Positions 7,868 through 16,446 of a stretch of DNA of 55,282 nucleotides are shown in pieces; the first letter of the stretch is position 1, and every line of letters begins with the position of its first letter. The translations under genes were made by a program, and so were the position numbers. This DNA is from Flavobacteriaceae bacterium. GTDB taxonomy: Bacteria; Bacteroidota; Bacteroidia; Flavobacteriales; Flavobacteriaceae. Under the pieces are notes generated by a model that ran no database searches, was not told the DNA's origin, and worked only from the letters and a program-made list of their open reading frames with translations. The stretch lies in NCBI GenBank assembly GCA_020854235.1, contig JADZFW010000079.1:1-55282 (forward strand). The letters run 5' to 3'.

Positions 7868-10800
7868 TTATTTTGGAACACCTTTATCGTATTGCTTTAA
7901 ATCTTTGAAACTCTTTTCAATATCTTGAGTCATCTTATTCAAATCGTATCCGGTCATTTGCTTAATCTGACTTTCCATATTTTTGACATTTTGTGGGTCC
8001 AAAGCTCCAGCTACATCCGTTTTGATGTTTTTGGCGTAAGCCAAGGCTGTTTTTAATTTGGCATCCATTTCGGGTAGTTCCAAATTTTGTTTGCCATAAC
8101 CACTGCGCACTTCTTCCAAGGTGTGTATGGATTTTTGCAGTTGTGCATAGGCTTCGGGTATTGTTCCATTTTTGACGGCATTTTCAACCTTATTTTTATA
8201 CATATCACCCATTTCTTCGGCACTGATTAAACGTCCTTCTCCGTTTTTAACTTTTTTGATATTGGAATCCAAAACTTCTATTTCCCCGGTTTTGGGATTG
8301 TAAGTGTGATCGGAATAATCGGAACTCGCTTCAGCATCAAATTTATCAGTACCACGTTGTTGGTGTTTTGTTGCCCATTCTGTGGCACTCAATTCTTTTG
8401 GTTTTCCAGTCACTTCTCCAAAGATCTCATAGGATTGTTCTACCCAATTGGGTCTTTGCAATTCAATATATTGGGTGCTACCGTCCGATTTGGTTACCTT
8501 CCGAAGCACACGGTAATCTCGATCAGTATTGACATTATTTGAATCGGCACCTGGTGTACGGAAATCGTCTATGATGAGATCCGATTCGGGAATGCCGTAT
8601 TTCTGTTTGATAAAATCTTTCAATTTGGCATCGTGTTGCTTGTAAATTTTATTTCGCGCCGATTCAAATATCTTTTTAACTTCAGGAGAACCATGATTTT
8701 TAATAGTTCTGATGGATTCTGGATCTCGCATGAGTTCCAAGAGCTTTTTTTGATCCAATACGGTTTCTCCATTGACTTGTTTGGTGTTTTTCATCAAGTC
8801 GTCAAAGACTTCATTTGGACTTTTATAACCGATTTTACGGTTCATCGCTTCTTGATGCAATTTTTTAGTTAATTTTTGAACCATCACTTCTTCAGTCATC
8901 GCTTGTGCGGTCAATTTACCGGCTTCATATACCGATTTGGTTTGGTAGAGTTGATATAAAAATTCGGTACTTACAAAGATGGTCCAAGCTAATGGTTTGT
9001 TGTCTTTTACCAATAATTCGATATTTTCAATCGATAGCAAACGACCTTTTGCCATGTTCATCAACATCGGAACAAATTTGTCGGTTTGCATTTTCCAAAA
9101 ATCATCCAACGTTTTATCGGGTTCGTAGATGTATAATTTTAAGGCATCTATCATCCCGCCTTTAGCCATCCCGGCAGCCGTACCACCCAATCCACCGGTG
9201 AAATAAGCCATAAGAGCGCTAAAGGCAATGTCGCCTGCCCATTCTGTCCATTCCAAAGTAGTTGTTATAGCATTTGCCCAACGTTCTTCGGATTTATATC
9301 CTTCGGCACCTTCGGCTAAAATCAATTCGGAAGCCACTTTCCACATGCGGTTACGCAATTCTTTCAAACCTTCGGCTCCCAAGGTCATTTTACGCATTTC
9401 CAACAAGTCGGACAACTTATTGTAAGGAATGCCTTTGGGAACGTAATTGTTTAATATGTATTGACATTCTTCATAAGCCTTGACCCAATCGGGAAATTCG
9501 CTACCAATACCATAAGATTTGACATTGATACTGATTATTTTCTCGAATAATTCGATGTCTTTTACATTTTGAACCGGTGCTTTTACCTTAAATTTTAAAG
9601 TGTGAATTTCACCCATTCCCGGTACCTCAGCTTGGGTTGAGAATTTATATTTACCATAGGGAATATTCCCAATCAAATCTATAAATTCAATGCTTGGGAG
9701 CAAGACACTCACCAAGTTTTGAATTTCTTTTTCTTCGCTTAAAAATTCAAAATCGAGATGTTTTAGGGCTTGTGAATCAACAACGATTTGATTGGTTTTT
9801 TCATCATATACATTCAAAGCAAATTCGAGATTTTCTTCATAAGCTTTGTCGGCAGTGAAATTGATCTCATTGTTTTTATTGACGCCGTGTTTGATAAACA
9901 AACCTTCCCTCGATACCATCACAGTAAGGTGGCGTTCTAGAGGTTTTTCATCGCCTTGCCAAGCGGAAATGACCAATGTTTTACTGATTTGGTTCTCCGA
10001 TTCACCCAATTTGATAATGGGACCTCTAAGCGTAAAATTCGCTTCGGTTTCTGTTTTTTTGGCAATGGAAATTTCGGTCAAAGGATCAGTAGGGTCAATT
10101 CCGTTGCGGTATTCACCTTCAAAGTGCCAACCGATTTCTTCTCCTGCATTTTCAATACGAGCCCAAAAGGAGACCTCACTTTCTTCGTCGGTTTCGGGAA
10201 AAGTGACATCTTCTACTTGGGTTTCCAATTGGCAATCTACCAGAGCTATCTCCAAGTTTTGTTGTAAAGGTTCTTCTCCTTCGGCTAAATCATCCATAAA
10301 AATTGAAACAACAACTGATTTCGGAGGTGTCAGATTTTGATTGGGATTGGGACTGCTGCAACCGATGTATATCAAGGCACTGTCATCCACAAAATCGGGT
10401 TGGGACAAATCAATCCAATCACTTTTGGGTTCAAATTTGATTTTGTTGGTCAAATCGGAAATGGCATTTCCTTTTTCATCGGTAATTTTAGCAAAGCAAG
10501 TTAAGACTTGAAACGTATCGGGGCGTAGTGATTTTTTGTTGTCAGCCGTTTCTATCACCAAATTATTTTCACCTGTGGTGTTGATTTGCACTTGTTTTTG
10601 GAATTGGTGTCCGTCGGCTTGGGCTGTTACGGTGATATTAAAATTCTGGTTTTGGGGAGGTTTTTGGAGTAGTAATTGGCATGTCAATGGTGTTGTACCG
10701 TTGTCGGGTTGTATGTTAAGCGAAGTTTCGGAATTTTGAATTTGGATAGCAGCTTGCATACTTTTTTGCGAAGTTTCGGTTACTTTGATAACTCTGATTT

Positions 10801-11578
10801 CCAAAAACTGAGGTTCCCCTAAAATTAGGTCAAATTTTCCGGCACTCAACTGTAAAATGTAGCCAGCTTCATCTTCTTCTACTTCTTCTTTTTTTTCGTT
10901 GGTTTTAGTTTTGGAAGCTTTGTTTTTATTGGCTTTGAGTTTTTTTCTAATGGCTAAAATTGCACCACCGCTTATTGCACCACCGATTATTACTTCCCAA
11001 GGGATGTTGGAATCTTCCGAATCATCAATGGGTACTATTCCATCTATGTCGGTTCCGGTTGCATTTGATTCTGCATTTGATTCTGTTTTTGTATTACCTA
11101 ATGCAGGAGCAAAACCTATGGCAAAATCTTCAGAATTTTTATAATAATTATAAGTTTCATTGTATACTTCTGAAAGTGATTTGTTAGAACTGTCAAAATA
11201 GGAGTATTTAAAAATAAATTTTCCCGTTTTATGGGATTGCACAAGGTGATATCTTTGTAAATTATTGGCTAATATATGAGGATAATATACAAATATTTCG
11301 ACAAAAGAAATCTCTCCAGGTTCATATTGTCCAGCTAACTTTTTATTGTGATATTTAATATACTTTGATATTTCTAAATCTGTATCAATACGTGAAGATC
11401 CAGAAACACATCCACGAGTTAAAGCATATGTAGAATTTATTGTTTTTTCAATTTCAATATCACTCGGTAAATAGGTCCAATTATCATCATAAAAATCTAT
11501 ATCCTGTGAATAAGTATTTGATGTTAAGAGAAAAATAAAAAGAAATAAAGTCAGAGATATAAAAGGAATACGCTTCAT
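7868..11578 (-). CDS. Giant membrane-anchored multidomain protein, copy A
   Basis: 1,236 aa, first gene of the minus-strand run. Domain order matches copy B: signal peptide (about 1-24, ending NTYSQ); a ~165 residue extracytoplasmic domain with little obvious similarity to copy B; a membrane helix at about 193-211 (VIIGGAISGGAILAI) followed by a long K/E linker; Ig-like beta modules (about 235-690); a strongly conserved helical block (LILAEGAEGYKSEERWANA, then TTTLEWTEWAGD); and a C-terminal domain with DDFRTPG and NTDRDYRVL near 1019, then YIELQRPNWVEQSYEIFGE. The N-terminal sensor-like part has diverged while the inner part is conserved, as expected for two receptors feeding one mechanism. 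Family unknown to me; role inferred only from layout. Confidence 0.8.
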   Translation of the reverse strand: MKRIPFISLTLFLFIFLLTSNTYSQDIDFYDDNWTYLPSDIEIEKTINSTYALTRGCVSGSSRIDTDLEISKYIKYHNKKLAGQYEPGEISFVEIFVYYPHILANNLQRYHLVQSHKTGKFIFKYSYFDSSNKSLSEVYNETYNYYKNSEDFAIGFAPALGNTKTESNAESNATGTDIDGIVPIDDSEDSNIPWEVIIGGAISGGAILAIRKKLKANKNKASKTKTNEKKEEVEEDEAGYILQLSAGKFDLILGEPQFLEIRVIKVTETSQKSMQAAIQIQNSETSLNIQPDNGTTPLTCQLLLQKPPQNQNFNITVTAQADGHQFQKQVQINTTGENNLVIETADNKKSLRPDTFQVLTCFAKITDEKGNAISDLTNKIKFEPKSDWIDLSQPDFVDDSALIYIGCSSPNPNQNLTPPKSVVVSIFMDDLAEGEEPLQQNLEIALVDCQLETQVEDVTFPETDEESEVSFWARIENAGEEIGWHFEGEYRNGIDPTDPLTEISIAKKTETEANFTLRGPIIKLGESENQISKTLVISAWQGDEKPLERHLTVMVSREGLFIKHGVNKNNEINFTADKAYEENLEFALNVYDEKTNQIVVDSQALKHLDFEFLSEEKEIQNLVSVLLPSIEFIDLIGNIPYGKYKFSTQAEVPGMGEIHTLKFKVKAPVQNVKDIELFEKIISINVKSYGIGSEFPDWVKAYEECQYILNNYVPKGIPYNKLSDLLEMRKMTLGAEGLKELRNRMWKVASELILAEGAEGYKSEERWANAITTTLEWTEWAGDIAFSALMAYFTGGLGGTAAGMAKGGMIDALKLYIYEPDKTLDDFWKMQTDKFVPMLMNMAKGRLLSIENIELLVKDNKPLAWTIFVSTEFLYQLYQTKSVYEAGKLTAQAMTEEVMVQKLTKKLHQEAMNRKIGYKSPNEVFDDLMKNTKQVNGETVLDQKKLLELMRDPESIRTIKNHGSPEVKKIFESARNKIYKQHDAKLKDFIKQKYGIPESDLIIDDFRTPGADSNNVNTDRDYRVLRKVTKSDGSTQYIELQRPNWVEQSYEIFGEVTGKPKELSATEWATKHQQRGTDKFDAEASSDYSDHTYNPKTGEIEVLDSNIKKVKNGEGRLISAEEMGDMYKNKVENAVKNGTIPEAYAQLQKSIHTLEEVRSGYGKQNLELPEMDAKLKTALAYAKNIKTDVAGALDPQNVKNMESQIKQMTGYDLNKMTQDIEKSFKDLKQYDKGVPK

Positions 11579-11712
11579 TTTTATTAAAACAAATTAGGGT
11601 TCTATTTTAACATTTGAAGTTAGTATTTTAGATTGAAAATAAATATATTTTGTAAATGTACAATAATTATTTTTTTATTCAAAATGAAAAGTAAAAAATG
11701 GTTAATTGTTGT

Positions 11713-11720
11713 TATATTTG
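11713..11720 (+). promoter_or_regulatory. Putative -7 promoter element (TATATTTG) for the DUF3592-like gene
   Basis: TATATTTG lies 25 bp before the ATG at 11746 and fits TAnnTTTG. No convincing -33 TTTG is seen. The AT-rich divergent spacer (11579-11745) must also hold the promoter of the minus-strand cluster, which I cannot pinpoint. Confidence 0.4.
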
Positions 11721-11745
11721 ATACCTTATACTAAATTCCTTACTT

Positions 11746-12159
11746 ATGAAAATAAACTGGGGCAGAATCATCATAGGAATTGTAGGTTTATTGTTTTCGA
11801 TTTATGCATTGCTTCTCATATCATTGACTTTTTTTGGAGTAGAAACGGAAGCCAACATCACTTCATATCGACAAGAATATGGCGAAAGAAACGAAACCAT
11901 TCGCAATCAATACACCTATGTTTTTGGCTATGAATTTGAAGTGAATGGAAAAACTTACTCGGGCAATGGACAGCGTATTGGAAATTCTGTTTTTATTAAA
12001 AGTGACAACACACACAAAATTTCAGTTAAATTCCTAAAGTGTTGCCCTTATATCAATTGTGATTATAAAGCTGAAAACCATGGTTTAACATCGCTTATTT
12101 TTTTGGGAATTGGTATTGTGCTTATTGTCATAAGCCGAAAATTAGTTTCAACAGAATAA
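11746..12159 (+). CDS. DUF3592-like small membrane protein
   Basis: 137 aa with hydrophobic helices at about 8-30 and 112-130. Between them is an exposed ~80 residue segment: a variable part with TEANITSYRQEYG, then YVFGYEFEVNGKTYSGNG and a CCPYINCDY motif. This is the usual DUF3592 plan, in which a bulk 'V.y.F.vnG..y.g' strand pattern sits between two helices. Its biochemical role is not established. It is divergent from the giant-protein cluster, whose third gene shares a similar core, so a link is possible but unproven. The start codon is the only ATG near the promoter word. Confidence 0.65.
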   Translation: MKINWGRIIIGIVGLLFSIYALLLISLTFFGVETEANITSYRQEYGERNETIRNQYTYVFGYEFEVNGKTYSGNGQRIGNSVFIKSDNTHKISVKFLKCCPYINCDYKAENHGLTSLIFLGIGIVLIVISRKLVSTE

Positions 12160-12167
12160 TTATTTGG

Positions 12168-12175
12168 TATCTTTG
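12168..12175 (+). promoter_or_regulatory. -7 promoter element (TATCTTTG) for lpd
   Basis: TATCTTTG lies 22 bp before the lpd ATG. A TTTC at 12146-12149 sits 18 bp upstream, near the usual -33 distance. The short leader argues that translation starts at 12197 and not at the upstream in-frame codon at 12164. Confidence 0.6.
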
Positions 12176-12196
12176 TGCCATATTAAAATCATCATC

Positions 12197-13585
12197 ATGT
12201 CATACGATTTATTAGTACTAGGCAGTGGTCCGGGTGGCTATGTAGCCGCTATAAGAGCTTCCCAATTGGGAATGAAAGTAGGTATTGTAGAAAAGGAAAA
12301 TTTGGGTGGCATCTGTCTCAATTGGGGCTGTATTCCTACCAAAGCCTTGCTGAAATCGGCTCAGGTTTACGATTATTTGAAACACGCCGATCAATACGGA
12401 TTGAAAGCACAAGCTATCGAAGCCGACTTTCAAGCCATCGTACAACGCAGTCGCGGTGTAGCCGATGCCATGAGTAAAGGTGTCGCTTTTTTGATGAAAA
12501 AGAACAATATCGAAGTGATTCAAGGATTTGGAAAACTACTTCCCAATCATCAAATCGAAGTCACTTCGCAAGAAGGGATTAAAAATACGTTTCAAGCTAA
12601 AAATATCATTATTGCTACCGGTGCTCGTGCGCGTCAATTGCAGGCAATGCCTATAGATGGTAAGAAAATCATCGGTTATCGCCAAGCGATGACTTTGACA
12701 GAACAACCCAAATCCATGATTGTAGTAGGTTCTGGTGCCATCGGTACCGAATTTGCCTTTTTTTACAACAGTTTGGGTACCGAAGTCACATTGGTAGAAT
12801 ATTTTCCCGATATCGTACCTTTGGAAGACGCTGATGTATCGGCACAATTGGCACGATCTTTCCGAAAAGCTAAAATGAAATTGATGACCGAAAGCGAAGT
12901 CATTTCCGTTGACACTTCGGGTTCAGGTGTAAAAGCCGTAGTTAAAACTAAGAAAGGAGAAGAAGTCCTAGAAGCCGATGTCTTATTGTCGGCAGTCGGT
13001 ATCAAAACGAATATCGAAAATATCGGATTGGAAGAAGTAGGCATCATGACCGATAGAGATAAAATCTTGGTCAATTCTTTTTATGAAACCAATGTCAAAG
13101 GCTATTTTGCCATAGGTGATGTGGTTCCAGGGCAAGCCTTGGCTCACGTTGCGTCGGCGGAAGGAATTCTCTGTGTGGAACACTTGGCTGGAATGGATGT
13201 ACAACCCATTGATTACGGCAATATTCCGGCTTGTACGTATGCACAACCTGAAATAGCTAGTGTAGGCATGACCGAAAAACAATGTGTTGAAAAAGGTTTG
13301 GAAATTAAAATTGGAAAATTTCCTTTCACAGCATCAGGGAAAGCCAAAGCGGCAGGAACACCCGACGGATTTGTCAAAGTGATTTTTGATGCCAAATACG
13401 GCGAACTTTTGGGTTGTCATATGATAGGAAGCGGCGTAACCGATATGATAGCCGAAGCGGTTTTAGCTCGAAAAATGGAAGTCACTGGTCACGAAATCCT
13501 CAAAACCGTTCACCCACATCCCACCATGAGTGAAGCCTTTATGGAAGCGGTAGCTGCGGCTTATGATGAGGTGATACACTTATAA
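12197..13585 (+). CDS. lpd: Dihydrolipoyl dehydrogenase (E3)
   Basis: 462 aa FAD-dependent disulfide oxidoreductase that reoxidises the lipoamide of 2-oxo acid dehydrogenase complexes with NAD+. Seen in order: FAD-binding GSGPGGYVAAIRA near the N-terminus, redox disulfide GGICLNWGCIPTK, NAD-binding VVGSGAIGTEFAFF, the FAD-contacting AIGDV, and the C-terminal dimer-interface motif HPHPTMSE that supplies the catalytic His-Glu pair. All catalytic elements are intact. The start MSYDLLVLGSG was chosen because the frame upstream (MVSLCHIKIII) precedes the normal E3 N-terminus and overlaps the promoter. It is a lone gene, without E1/E2 neighbours. Confidence 0.95.
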   Translation: MSYDLLVLGSGPGGYVAAIRASQLGMKVGIVEKENLGGICLNWGCIPTKALLKSAQVYDYLKHADQYGLKAQAIEADFQAIVQRSRGVADAMSKGVAFLMKKNNIEVIQGFGKLLPNHQIEVTSQEGIKNTFQAKNIIIATGARARQLQAMPIDGKKIIGYRQAMTLTEQPKSMIVVGSGAIGTEFAFFYNSLGTEVTLVEYFPDIVPLEDADVSAQLARSFRKAKMKLMTESEVISVDTSGSGVKAVVKTKKGEEVLEADVLLSAVGIKTNIENIGLEEVGIMTDRDKILVNSFYETNVKGYFAIGDVVPGQALAHVASAEGILCVEHLAGMDVQPIDYGNIPACTYAQPEIASVGMTEKQCVEKGLEIKIGKFPFTASGKAKAAGTPDGFVKVIFDAKYGELLGCHMIGSGVTDMIAEAVLARKMEVTGHEILKTVHPHPTMSEAFMEAVAAAYDEVIHL

Positions 13586-13922
13586 AATTAGAAATTAGAA
13601 ATTAGAAATTAGAGGGTAGCAATTGGAAATTTGAAGATTAATTACAAGTTATTGATACATTGGTTTTGAATCATCTAAAAACGATATTTGTAGTTTGTAA
13701 ATTGAATTTGCTAATTCATTACATTTTTATTATTACACTAATTGACAATAGATAAAATCAAATATATAATAATATTTTCATTGATATTTTAAGAATCTTA
13801 GATATTTTATATCAAAATGCGATTATTGTTGCGTTTTATTCATTGTTTTGATGATTTTTATTATTTTTGCACAATTCGAAACCAAAACATTAAACGATAA
13901 ACTTTAAACTTTAAACTATCAT
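13586..13922. repeat. lpd-aconitase spacer with tandem ATTAGAA repeat
   Basis: Four copies of the 7 bp unit attagaa start directly after the lpd stop (about 13587-13612); the same word in the other orientation abuts the tnaA start at 21614-21646. The rest is very AT-rich with no gene. The last 60 bp hold a candidate promoter for aconitase and a short direct repeat (actttaaactttaaact). Confidence 0.6.
13862..13869 (+). promoter_or_regulatory. Putative -7 promoter element (TATTTTTG) for aconitase
   Basis: TATTTTTGC about 54 bp before the ATG at 13923 fits TAnnTTTG. A TTTG at 13847-13850 is too close for a standard -33 element, so only the -7 part is supported. Confidence 0.45.
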
Positions 13923-16187
13923 ATGACTTTCGACTTAGAAATGATTAAAAAAGTGTACGCCGAATGGCCCGGTAAAATAGAGGCTGCTCGCAAAGTAGTC
14001 AATAAGCCGCTTACACTTGCCGAAAAGATCTTATATGCACACGTACATCCAGGAATGCCTTTGAAAGAATTTGTAAGAGGCAAGGATTATGTAGATTTTG
14101 CTCCCGATCGCGTCGCGATGCAGGACGCAACAGCGCAAATGGCTTTGTTGCAATTTATGCAAGCCGGCAAAAAGAAAGTGGCAGTACCTTCTACAGCACA
14201 TCTTGACCATTTGATTCAAGCGCATTTGGGTGCAGATAAGGATTTACAAGATGCATTGAATAAAAACAACGAAGTCTATAATTTCCTTGAATCGGTTTCG
14301 TCTAAATACGGAATCGGATTTTGGAAACCCGGTGCCGGTATCATCCACCAAGTGGTATTGGAGAATTATGCATTCCCAGGAGGTATGATGATTGGAACCG
14401 ATTCTCATACGGTCAATGCCGGTGGATTGGGAATGATTGCCATAGGAGTAGGTGGTGCCGATGCTGTAGATGTCATGGCAGGAATGGCTTGGGAATTGAA
14501 AATGCCCAAATTAATTGGAGTGAAACTCAGCGGCAAACTCAATGGCTGGACTTCACCCAAAGATGTGATTTTAAAAGTTGCCGGAATGCTTACCGTTAAA
14601 GGAGGAACCGGTGCCATCATTGAATATTTTGGAAAAGGAGCGATAAGTTTGTCGGCTACCGGAAAAGGTACCATTTGTAATATGGGTGCCGAAGTAGGCG
14701 CAACAACTTCAACTTTTGGTTATGATGAAAGTATCGAACGTTATTTGCGAGGTACCGGAAGAGCTGATGTTGCCGATTTAGCCAATGCAGTTAAAGAACA
14801 CCTCACAGGTGACGCCGAAGTGTATGCCGAACCTGAAAAATATTTTGATCAAGTTATCGAAATCAACCTCGATTTATTGACCCCACATCTCAACGGACCT
14901 TTCTCTCCCGATTTGGCTACACCAGTTTCCAAAATGAAGGAAGTTGCCAAAGCCAATGCCTATCCTACCGATATCGAATGGGCTTTGATTGGTTCATGTA
15001 CCAATTCATCTTACGAAGATTTATCACGTGCCGCTTCCATCATTCAGGATGCAACCGAAAAAGGCGTGAAAGCCAAAGCTACCTTGGGAATCAATCCGGG
15101 TTCCGAACAAGTGCGTTATACTGCAGAAAGAGATGGTTTGTTGGCTACCTTTGAAAAAGCCAATGCCATGATTTTTACCAATGCTTGTGGACCATGTATC
15201 GGTCAATGGACGCGTCCCGGCGCTGAAAAAGAAGAAAAAAACTCGATTGTACATTCATTTAACCGCAACTTTAAAAAACGAGCCGATGGCAATCCGAATA
15301 CCTTTGCTTTTGTAGCTTCTCCCGAAATGGTGGCTGCTATTGCACTATCAGGCAAATTGGATTTCAATCCCATCACAGATACTTTGCTCAATGAAAAAGG
15401 TGATGCAGTGATGCTGGACGAACCTAAAGGTTTTGAATTACCACCATTGGGTTTTGATGTAAAAGATAATGGTTATTTGGCACCTGCCGAAGATGGAAGC
15501 AACATAGAAGTTAAGGTAAGTCCTACTTCCGACCGTTTGCAATTGTTGGATTCTTTCCCTGCATGGGATGGGAAAAATATTACCCATGCCAAATTACTCA
15601 TCAAAGCGCAAGGCAAGTGTACCACCGACCATATTTCAATGGCAGGTCCTTGGTTGAAATACCGCGGTCATTTGGATAATATTTCCAATAATATGTTGAT
15701 TGGTGCTACCAATGCCTTTAACGGAGAAGCCAATAAAGTTAAAAATCAATTGACCGGAGTTTATGATGAAGTGCCTACAGTGCAACGCGCTTACAAAGCA
15801 GCAGGCGTGGACTCTATCGTTGTTGGTGATGAAAATTACGGTGAAGGTTCTTCTCGTGAACACGCTGCTATGGAACCTCGACATTTAGGTGTAAGAGCAG
15901 TTGTTGTCAAATCATTTGCCCGTATTCACGAAACCAATTTGAAAAAACAAGGTATGTTGGCATTGACTTTTGCACATGCGGTCGATTACGAACGTATTCA
16001 GGAGGACGATACTTTAGAAATCATCGGTTTAACCGAATTTGCACCAGGCAAAAATCTCAAAATGGTTTTAAAACACGCCAATGGAACTTCTGCAACTATT
16101 GAACTCGCTCACACATACAATGCGGAACAAATCAAATGGTTTAAAGCCGGAAGCGCATTAAATTTGATTAAACAAATGAGTGCATAA
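13923..16187 (+). CDS. acnA: Aconitate hydratase
   Basis: 754 aa, the length of mitochondrial-type aconitases. It interconverts citrate and isocitrate in the TCA cycle through a [4Fe-4S] cluster. Visible motifs: HLDHLIQAH and [15 protein letters not shown] in domain 1-2; cluster Cys in [11 protein letters not shown] and [11 protein letters not shown]; the domain 4 swivel with [17 protein letters not shown], carrying the active-site SRE. Nothing is missing. The gene is monocistronic, with its own upstream promoter word and a hairpin terminator 25 bp after the stop. Symbol acnA reflects the common annotation; the sequence is closer to the mitochondrial ACO2 type than to AcnB. Confidence 0.95.
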   Translation: MTFDLEMIKKVYAEWPGKIEAARKVVNKPLTLAEKILYAHVHPGMPLKEFVRGKDYVDFAPDRVAMQDATAQMALLQFMQAGKKKVAVPSTAHLDHLIQAHLGADKDLQDALNKNNEVYNFLESVSSKYGIGFWKPGAGIIHQVVLENYAFPGGMMIGTDSHTVNAGGLGMIAIGVGGADAVDVMAGMAWELKMPKLIGVKLSGKLNGWTSPKDVILKVAGMLTVKGGTGAIIEYFGKGAISLSATGKGTICNMGAEVGATTSTFGYDESIERYLRGTGRADVADLANAVKEHLTGDAEVYAEPEKYFDQVIEINLDLLTPHLNGPFSPDLATPVSKMKEVAKANAYPTDIEWALIGSCTNSSYEDLSRAASIIQDATEKGVKAKATLGINPGSEQVRYTAERDGLLATFEKANAMIFTNACGPCIGQWTRPGAEKEEKNSIVHSFNRNFKKRADGNPNTFAFVASPEMVAAIALSGKLDFNPITDTLLNEKGDAVMLDEPKGFELPPLGFDVKDNGYLAPAEDGSNIEVKVSPTSDRLQLLDSFPAWDGKNITHAKLLIKAQGKCTTDHISMAGPWLKYRGHLDNISNNMLIGATNAFNGEANKVKNQLTGVYDEVPTVQRAYKAAGVDSIVVGDENYGEGSSREHAAMEPRHLGVRAVVVKSFARIHETNLKKQGMLALTFAHAVDYERIQEDDTLEIIGLTEFAPGKNLKMVLKHANGTSATIELAHTYNAEQIKWFKAGSALNLIKQMSA

Positions 16188-16210
16188 ATAAGTACTTTCA
16201 ATACATTTTT

Positions 16211-16253
16211 AAAAAACCACTTTCCTTTGTGTTACAAAGTTGAGTGGTTTTTA
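16211..16253 (+). terminator. Intrinsic terminator after aconitase
   Basis: Stem aaaaaccact (16212-16221) / agtggttttt (16243-16252), with an inner ctttgt/acaaag pairing that makes a long hairpin, ending in T-rich sequence. Confidence 0.85.
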
Positions 16254-16446
16254 AATTTTAATACGATTTTGAAATGGATCCTATTAACTATTTTTTTTAT
16301 TTGTTTTTTGCCCTCCATATTGTGGATAATTCCACCTCAGCCCATTATAGAATTAACCCAATTGAAAACTCAAAGATTTCATGGATTAGCTTCGAAATTT
16401 TTTATTAATTTTGAACCAAATATTCCACTGATTCAAACTGCATCAA

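Noticed and set aside
9846-10340. 164 aa plus-strand frame within the giant protein gene copy A
   Set aside because: Antisense to strongly conserved Ig-like coding sequence; no similarity to any motif and no start signal.
2842-11578. Giant proteins considered as polymorphic toxins with immunity genes
   Set aside because: The C-terminal domains are conserved between the copies rather than swapped, and the following zinc-ribbon proteins are also conserved, unlike toxin-immunity pairs.
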